Assembly: GCA_002404015.1 (NCBI GenBank)
Contig: DHIW01000106.1
Coordinates: 22,435 to 33,975 of the forward strand
DNA length: 11,541 bases
Direction: 5' to 3'
Source: Chloroflexi bacterium UBA4736
Lineage (GTDB): Bacteria > Chloroflexota > Dormibacteria > Dormibacterales > Dormibacteraceae
Below the pieces are notes generated by a model. It was not told the origin of the DNA and made no database searches. It saw only the letters and a list, made by a program, of their open reading frames with translations. Positions 7,748 to 11,541 of the stretch are shown piece by piece. Every line of letters begins with the position of its first letter. Positions within the stretch are counted from its first letter, which is position 1. The position numbers and the translations under genes were made by a program.

Positions 7748-9472
7748 TCACAACCCCAAAAGCGCATGCACGCGCAGCGCGACGGCGAGGTTGAGACGGG
7801 TCTCGGGGTCCTCCAGCTCCACGCCCGAGATCTCCCGGACCCGGTCCAGCCGGTACCGCAGCGTGTTCGGGTGGATGCCCAGGCGGCGCGCGGCCTCCTG
7901 CTGCTCGCCGGTCTCCAGGTAGGCCTTCAGGGTTTCCAGGAGGGCGCCGCCGCGGGCCTGGTCGTGCTCCGCCAGGGCGCCCAGGTGGCGGTGGGAGAAC
8001 TCGACCAGGCGCTCGTCGTTCACGGCCGCCAGGAGCCCGGTCAGCCCCAGCTCGGGCACCGCCACCACCTGGCTCCAGCGCTTGAAGCGGGCCAGAGTGT
8101 CCAGCACCGCGCGGACCTCCCGGTGCGCGCCTGCCACGCCCGCCGGGGCTTCCACGGCCGCGCTGACACCGACCGAGACCGTGAAGCCGGGCTTCCAGTC
8201 GCTGATCCCCTCCCGGATCTGGACGCCCAGGCCCTGGACCCGCGCCGGCTGGCCGTCCGGCTCGAGGCCGATCGGGAGCAGCGCCAGCACGCTGTCCGAG
8301 CGGGCATGCGTCAGAGCCCGGGGGTAGCTGGCCCTGACGGCGCCGTTCACCCGGCGCAGGAACTCCCTCTTCAAGGCCTGGATGGCGTCCTCGCTGATCT
8401 GGCGAGCCCGCAGGTAGCCGCGAAAGTCGTCGATGTCCACCACCATCAGCACGTGGCTACCCGCCAACGGGTAGCCGACGTGGCGCGCGCGGCGCTGGGC
8501 GGCGTTCTCATCCCCGTAGGTGGCCTGCACCAGGTCGTCCAGGTACTCGCCTCGCACGTGCTGCTCGACCTCGGCCACCTCGCGCTCCTTGGTGAGCGCG
8601 AGGGCGACCACGATCGCCGCCTGCTCGACGGCCATGAAGGCGAGCTCCTCGTTGTCGGCCGGCTGGTCGAGGATCGAGATGTAGCCGAGGATCGTGTTGG
8701 CGGCCGTGATCGGCGCGATGATCCGCTCCCGGTGCATCCCGACGTGGGGAAACGCGGGCACCCTGGTCGGGCCGCGGTGGGCATCGACCTCCCGCAGCAT
8801 GCGCTGGACCTGGGGATCGAACAGGACCCGAGGCGGGGTGCCGTGGCGCGCGATCGTCTCCCGGCGGTGGGGATCGCCAGTGGCGCCGCCGGCGTGGGCC
8901 AGCAGGTGGAAGGAGGCGTCCTCGACGACGACCGCGCTGCCCAGCAGGTCGCCAAGGGTCTTGCAGATCTCGTTCACACCCTTGCCATCCAGCACGAGCT
9001 CGGTGAAGCGGCGGTGGATGTCCATGGAGCGTTTGAGCCGCGAGTGCTCGGCGTTGATGATCCGTTCCAGCAGCGGCTCCATCAGGTCGGTCCAGGTCAC
9101 GTCGCCGTTCAGGCTGAAGAGGGGGATCGAAAGCCGGTCCGCCTCCTTGGCCATCTCGGGCGGGATCTCCTTGATGTAGCGCTCGGGTCGGACGACCAGG
9201 CCGGAACCGCCGGCGGCAGCCACCGCGCCCACCAGCTCCACCTGGGCCTCGAGGTCGTCCTTGATCGAGAAGGCGGTCGTGAGCAGGAGGTCGCCCGTGC
9301 GCAGCCGCTTGGCGGTTTCGGGCGTCTCCATCACGCGTACCCACTCGATGTGGCGGTCCAGGCCCTTGGCGCCCGCGATCAAAGTGGCTGCCGCGAAACC
9401 TCCGAAGGCCATGGCCTCGCGGACCGTGGGCGCCGGGACCGGACGGGAGGGCGGCTCGATCTCAACCGACAC
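7748..9472 (-). CDS. PucR-family transcriptional regulator
   Basis: This 574-residue protein has the full PucR/CdaR arrangement. Residues about 14-125 are the N-terminal PucR sensory domain, with the TGDLLLTTAF and VVRPERYI stretches usual there. Residues about 150-290 look GAF-like. Residues about 335-460 are a degenerate GGDEF-like (CdaR) region starting near VLMVVDIDDF. Residues about 510-570 are the C-terminal helix-turn-helix, with AARRLGIHPNTLRYRLDRV as the recognition region. Family members control use of purines, proline and other nitrogen sources in response to small ligands. I set the start at GTG 9472: it lies 6 nt after a GATAAT -10, and the 78 codons further upstream look non-coding and overlap the divergent zinc-ribbon gene. 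It precedes gltB on the same strand, so control of glutamate synthesis is a fair guess. Confidence 0.92.
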   Translation of the reverse strand: MSVEIEPPSRPVPAPTVREAMAFGGFAAATLIAGAKGLDRHIEWVRVMETPETAKRLRTGDLLLTTAFSIKDDLEAQVELVGAVAAAGGSGLVVRPERYIKEIPPEMAKEADRLSIPLFSLNGDVTWTDLMEPLLERIINAEHSRLKRSMDIHRRFTELVLDGKGVNEICKTLGDLLGSAVVVEDASFHLLAHAGGATGDPHRRETIARHGTPPRVLFDPQVQRMLREVDAHRGPTRVPAFPHVGMHRERIIAPITAANTILGYISILDQPADNEELAFMAVEQAAIVVALALTKEREVAEVEQHVRGEYLDDLVQATYGDENAAQRRARHVGYPLAGSHVLMVVDIDDFRGYLRARQISEDAIQALKREFLRRVNGAVRASYPRALTHARSDSVLALLPIGLEPDGQPARVQGLGVQIREGISDWKPGFTVSVGVSAAVEAPAGVAGAHREVRAVLDTLARFKRWSQVVAVPELGLTGLLAAVNDERLVEFSHRHLGALAEHDQARGGALLETLKAYLETGEQQEAARRLGIHPNTLRYRLDRVREISGVELEDPETRLNLAVALRVHALLGL

Positions 9473-9478
9473 GAACCT

Positions 9479-9509
9479 ATTATCGGCTGTGCCTGGCCCC
9501 CAACGGCAA
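9479..9509 (-). promoter_or_regulatory. Candidate pucR promoter
   Basis: On the minus strand GATAAT (9484-9479) lies 6 nt before the GTG at 9472, a strong -10 match. TTGCCG (9509-9504) is a partial -35 match at a long 19-bp spacing. The absence of a Shine-Dalgarno sequence and the -10 position fit a leaderless mRNA, and this decides the start codon of the regulator. Confidence 0.5.
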
Positions 9510-9516
9510 CCGGGCC
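9495..9516. repeat. Short inverted repeat in the pucR/zinc-ribbon divergent gap
   Basis: GGCCC at 9495-9499 and GGGCC at 9512-9516 are inverted around a 12-bp centre and span the putative pucR -35. It could be an operator for autoregulation, but such GC repeats arise easily by chance in this genome. Confidence 0.15.
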
Positions 9517-9537
9517 GGCCTTGTGCCCCTCCTACTA

Positions 9538-9565
9538 TTGATCGCGGTCCGTGCAGCAGTAACCT
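9538..9565 (+). promoter_or_regulatory. Candidate promoter of the zinc-ribbon gene
   Basis: TTGATC (9538-9543) is followed after 16 bp by TAACCT (9560-9565), then 9 nt and the ATG at 9575. The -35 matches TTGACA at four positions and the -10 fits TAnnnT. There is no Shine-Dalgarno sequence in the 9 nt. This promoter could drive the whole plus-strand unit down to the DpgC-like gene. Confidence 0.45.
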
Positions 9566-9574
9566 ACTCAGGCT

Positions 9575-9748
9575 ATGAGCATCGACGACAGCCCTGTCTG
9601 CGCGCGCCACGAAGGCGATGTGGCGATGCGGCTGCGCAGCATGCACTCCGACAACATCGCTCCCGACCAGCTCTTGGGGCTGTTCGAGTGCCCCGAGTGC
9701 GGCCATGAGCGACGGCTGCCGATCGACCTGCGGACCGAGGTGGCGTGA
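9575..9748 (+). CDS. Small zinc-ribbon protein, 57 residues
   Basis: This short gene encodes 57 residues beginning MSIDDSPVCARHEGD. Cys9 and His12 (CARH) and Cys39 and Cys42 (CPECGHERRLP) form two knuckles spaced 26 residues apart, a typical layout for one zinc site in a zinc-ribbon fold; His24 and His44 are further possible ligands. Small proteins of this kind often bind nucleic acid or partner proteins, but nothing here fixes the role. The start is the first ATG after a TTGATC/TAACCT promoter. Codon choice is strongly GC at third positions, as in neighbouring genes. It is divergent from pucR, and a terminator-bearing spacer separates it from the next gene. Real coding is likely; function is unknown. 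Confidence 0.7.
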   Translation: MSIDDSPVCARHEGDVAMRLRSMHSDNIAPDQLLGLFECPECGHERRLPIDLRTEVA

Positions 9749-9895
9749 GCAACCGCGGCCTGCTTCTCAGCCTTCGAATCTCGAGGCTCCTCCTGGGAGG
9801 GGCGGGGTCGAGGCTGCGTTAGGAAAGCCGGCCGGGACCCCCGCCCCCCGCGAAAGGGAGGCGGGATTTTTCATTTTTGGGGGTTATCAGGGGAG
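9749..9895 (+). promoter_or_regulatory. Structured spacer: candidate transcription attenuator or riboswitch leader
   Basis: The spacer between two small genes can form competing structures. A 7-bp hairpin pairs GCTCCTC (9786-9792) with GAGGGGC (9797-9803) around CTGG. GGGGCGGGGTC (9799-9809) can pair with GACCCCCGCCCC (9836-9847) over 11 bp with one bulged C, and its loop closes again by GGCT (9812-9815) with AGCC (9826-9829). That pairing uses the 5' arm of the terminator at 9840-9865. CAGCCTTCGA (9768-9777) can pair with either TCGAGGCT (9781-9788) or TCGAGGCTG (9808-9816). So hairpin, antiterminator and terminator are mutually exclusive in sequence, as in attenuators. I do not recognise a known riboswitch class. 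In GC-rich DNA some such pairing arises by chance. Confidence 0.45.
9840..9878 (+). terminator. Intrinsic (rho-independent) terminator
   Basis: CCCGCCCCC (9840-9848) pairs with GGGAGGCGGG (9856-9865, one bulged A) to give a 9-bp GC stem with a 7-nt CGCGAAA loop, followed by two runs of five T's (9867-9871 and 9874-9878). Strength and orientation are right for stopping plus-strand transcription from the zinc-ribbon side before the 55-residue gene. Confidence 0.8.
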
Positions 9896-10063
9896 ATGGG
9901 AAACGACAACGAGACGATTGAGCAGGTGAGCGAGCGGTTCACGGAGCTGGACGACGCCGCCCGGCGTCGCGCCGCCGAGCGCAGCGCCGCGGGCGCCGAC
10001 CCCCACGCGGCCTTCGCGCAGGAGTCCGTCATGCTCGCCATGGTCCGCGTCTACAACAACTGA
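9896..10063 (+). CDS. Small hypothetical protein, 55 residues
   Basis: This short frame encodes 55 residues beginning MGNDNETIEQVSERFTELDD and ending MLAMVRVYNN. It is predicted mostly helical: an acidic first part, an Arg/Ala-rich middle (AARRRAAERSAAG) and a short hydrophobic end. There is no signal peptide, transmembrane segment or cysteine. I do not recognise the family. Codon third positions are strongly GC and the frame sits between a terminator and the DpgC-like gene, 33 nt upstream of the latter, so an operon is plausible. The ATG follows AGGGGAG directly, too close for a normal Shine-Dalgarno; GGGGG at 9879-9883 is rather far. Whether it is expressed is uncertain. Confidence 0.55.
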   Translation: MGNDNETIEQVSERFTELDDAARRRAAERSAAGADPHAAFAQESVMLAMVRVYNN

Positions 10064-10083
10064 GCCGGAACCCCGAGCCGTAG

Positions 10084-10089
10084 CATCAT
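10084..10089 (+). promoter_or_regulatory. Weak candidate -10 element before the DpgC-like gene
   Basis: CATCAT lies 7 nt before the ATG at 10097, the same geometry seen before gltB and the CGNR gene; an overlapping TAGCAT (10081-10086) is an alternative at 10 nt. No -35 is evident, and GGGG just before the ATG is too close for a normal ribosome site. The gene may simply be translated from a longer operon mRNA. Confidence 0.25.
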
Positions 10090-10096
10090 TGGGGCG

Positions 10097-11296
10097 ATGA
10101 GCGCCCCCGCCCGCGCGCTCGACACCCGGGAGGCCAGGGAGGCCTTCCTGCTTGAGAACGCGAAGTCGATCTACGAGGAGCTGACTGACAGCTACCGGAA
10201 GGCCATCCGTGTCGAGGAGCTCGTGTTCGAGGCAGCCGAGCGATACCCCGGCCTCCTTCCGAGCCGGCCCCAGATCGCCGCCGAGCGGGAGCGGCCGCAG
10301 GCCGAGAAAGAGGGCCTGGAGATCGACCAGGGCATCTTTCTGGCCCACGTGATGGCCTGCCGCAAGCCCGGCCTCCACCTCGTCCACGCGATGCTCCGGC
10401 CGAAGCCGGAGTCGGTCCGGCTGCTGCCGGAGTTCCGGCGCAACGGCCAGGCCGACCTGGGCCTGGCGACCGTGCGCCGCGAGGGCAGGGTCGGGATCGT
10501 CGAGCACCGCAACCTGCGCTTCCTCAACGCCGAGGACGACGCCGCGACGGCCGCGCTGGAGACCGGCGTCGACCTCGTGCTCCTCGACCCCGAGATCGAG
10601 GTCGGGGTGCTCCGGGGCTCGGTGGTGGACCATCCTCGCTACGCCGGCCGCCGGGTCTTCAACGCGGGCATCAACCTGACGCACCTCTACCACGGCCAGA
10701 TCTCGCACGTGAACTTCATGGTGGCCAGGGAGCTGGGACTGCTCAGCAAGATCTACCGCGGCCACTGGACCTCCGACGACTTCGAGAGTGGCCTCGAAGG
10801 CACGGCCGAGAAGCCCTGGATCGCCGCCGTCGAGGCCTTCGCGATCGGCGGCGGCTGCCAGCTGCTGCTTGTGATGGACCGCGTCCTGGCCGAGCGGGGC
10901 GCTTACTTCAACCTCCCGGCCCGCAAGGAGGGCATCATCCCGGGCGCCGCCAACCTGCGGCTGCCCCGGTTTGCCGGGGACCGGGTGACCCGGCAGGCGA
11001 TCATGTTCGAGAAGCCGTTCCCGGCCGACAGCCCGGAGGGCGCGCTGCTCTGCGACGAGGTCGTCGAGGCCGGTGGGATGGACGAGGCGATCGCCCGCAA
11101 CGCCGCCCAGCTCACGAGCTCGGGGCTGGTCAGCGCGGTGGCCAACCGGAAGGCGATCCGGATCGGCCAGGAACCGGTCGACGCTTACCGTGCCTACATG
11201 GCGATGTACGCGCGCGAGCAGGCCTACTGCCTGTACAGCCCGGCGCTCATCCGCAACCTCCAGGAGAACTGGAAGGCCCACGAGCGAAAGCTCTAG
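10097..11296 (+). CDS. DpgC-like cofactor-independent dioxygenase, crotonase superfamily
   Basis: This 399-residue soluble enzyme has a helical N-terminal region (about 1-120) and a crotonase fold (about 120-340). The family type enzyme, DpgC of glycopeptide antibiotic pathways, oxidises 3,5-dihydroxyphenylacetyl-CoA with O2 and no metal or cofactor. Diagnostic stretches are HPRYAGRRVFNAGINLTHLY (residues 179-198), HGQISHVNFMVARELGLLSK, and IGGGCQLLLVMDR. With a constant offset, Ile192 and Gly253 line up with the DpgC oxyanion hole, and Arg211 and Glu146 with its active-site Arg254 and Glu189 (numbers recalled, not aligned). An ordinary enoyl-CoA hydratase would be about 260 residues without the N-terminal extension. 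No dpgA, dpgB, dpgD or NRPS gene is nearby, so the substrate may differ. It follows the 55-residue gene by 33 nt. Confidence 0.85.
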   Translation: MSAPARALDTREAREAFLLENAKSIYEELTDSYRKAIRVEELVFEAAERYPGLLPSRPQIAAERERPQAEKEGLEIDQGIFLAHVMACRKPGLHLVHAMLRPKPESVRLLPEFRRNGQADLGLATVRREGRVGIVEHRNLRFLNAEDDAATAALETGVDLVLLDPEIEVGVLRGSVVDHPRYAGRRVFNAGINLTHLYHGQISHVNFMVARELGLLSKIYRGHWTSDDFESGLEGTAEKPWIAAVEAFAIGGGCQLLLVMDRVLAERGAYFNLPARKEGIIPGAANLRLPRFAGDRVTRQAIMFEKPFPADSPEGALLCDEVVEAGGMDEAIARNAAQLTSSGLVSAVANRKAIRIGQEPVDAYRAYMAMYAREQAYCLYSPALIRNLQENWKAHERKL

Positions 11297-11300
11297 CCGC

Positions 11301-11482
11301 TCAACGGCCGCTCAGCCTCTCGACGACCGGCGCCATCACCTCGGCGTAGGCCTCCGGCGCGGACCAGTAGGAGACGCCGAGGCGCTCCCGGCGCCGTTCG
11401 AGTGGGCGCACATCTCGTCGGTGTCGCCCCCCAGCACCGCAGTCGAGCCGACCGCCCGCAGCTCGGCGAAGTTCAAGCCCAT
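11301..11482 (-). pseudogene. Frameshifted C-terminal piece of an LLM-class flavin-dependent oxidoreductase
   Basis: On the minus strand one frame reads MGLNFAELRAVGS then TAVLGGDTDEMCAH (from 11482), and a different frame continues LERRRERLGVSYWS to VMAPVVERLSGR and a TGA at 11301. Joined, these resemble the C-terminus of F420/FMN-dependent luciferase-like monooxygenases, where a VLxGxxDE segment is followed by RRERxGVSYW and APVVxRLxG. The frame changes near 11403, consistent with one missing base. Upstream of MGLN the sequence is C/G-run-rich and does not continue the family, so the rest is lost, further shifted or misassembled. It ends 4 bp from the convergent DpgC-like stop. A sequencing error near a contig end is as likely as true decay. 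Confidence 0.55.
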
Positions 11483-11541
11483 CGCGTGACAAAAGCGCCG
11501 CCCGCGCAATCCTGGATTCCCTCCCCCCTGTCCTGTCCCGA

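Noticed and set aside
7766..9541. 591-codon plus-strand frame opposite pucR
   Set aside because: The PucR domains and helix-turn-helix are clear on the minus strand; this translation is compositionally odd.
9473..9706. Upstream extension of pucR by 78 codons
   Set aside because: It crosses a strong GATAAT -10, overlaps the zinc-ribbon gene head-on and shows no PucR-like sequence.
9768..9788. tRNA T-arm-like TTCGAATC
   Set aside because: The flanking bases do not make the required 5-bp T stem, and no D-arm, anticodon arm or acceptor stem can be drawn around it.
9749..9895. Known riboswitch, SRP RNA or RNase P RNA in the spacer
   Set aside because: A few short matches (for example AGGAAAG) are seen, but none of the conserved cores of those RNAs is present.
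9887..11281. 464-codon minus-strand frame opposite the DpgC-like gene
   Set aside because: Shadow of the DpgC-like gene, whose motifs are diagnostic on the plus strand.

Overview
The window is uniformly GC-rich and bacterial. It carries six full-length genes, two very small ones, and partial or broken genes at both edges. Start codons are mostly GTG or TTG. Shine-Dalgarno sequences are largely missing, and a -10-like hexamer sits about 6-7 nt before several starts, which suggests leaderless transcription. Together with the PucR and CGNR regulators and a DpgC-like enzyme, this points to a soil-type high-GC lineage (Actinomycetota, Chloroflexota or Dormibacterota-like). There is no rRNA or marker gene, so the phylum is not resolved.

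Layout. At the left edge, 1-91 on the minus strand may hold a gene fragment. A 12-helix MFS exporter (120-1364, +) converges with, and overlaps by 34 bp, a lipoprotein-type L,D-transpeptidase (1331-2713, -). The transpeptidase lies 15 nt downstream of a CGNR zinc-finger regulator (2729-3334, -), and the two probably share a transcript. Upstream of these on the same strand are the glutamate synthase large subunit GltB (3377-7669) and a PucR-family regulator (7748-9472). The PucR-GltB pair suggests nitrogen control: PucR proteins usually regulate nitrogen-source catabolism, and GOGAT makes glutamate from glutamine and 2-oxoglutarate. GltB lacks the ferredoxin-type insertion, so it should need a GltD partner, and none is in the window.

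From 9538 rightward the plus strand carries a second unit: a 57-residue zinc-ribbon protein, a 147-nt spacer, a 55-residue unknown protein, and a DpgC-like cofactor-independent dioxygenase of the crotonase superfamily. The spacer ends in a strong intrinsic terminator. It also contains a G-rich segment that can pair with the 5' arm of that terminator, and an upstream hairpin that can sequester part of that segment. This is the architecture of a transcription attenuator or riboswitch and is the most novel-looking feature here. At the right edge a frameshifted C-terminal piece of a luciferase-like (LLM) oxidoreductase converges on the DpgC-like gene.

No tRNA, rRNA, CRISPR array, insertion sequence or replication origin was recognised.
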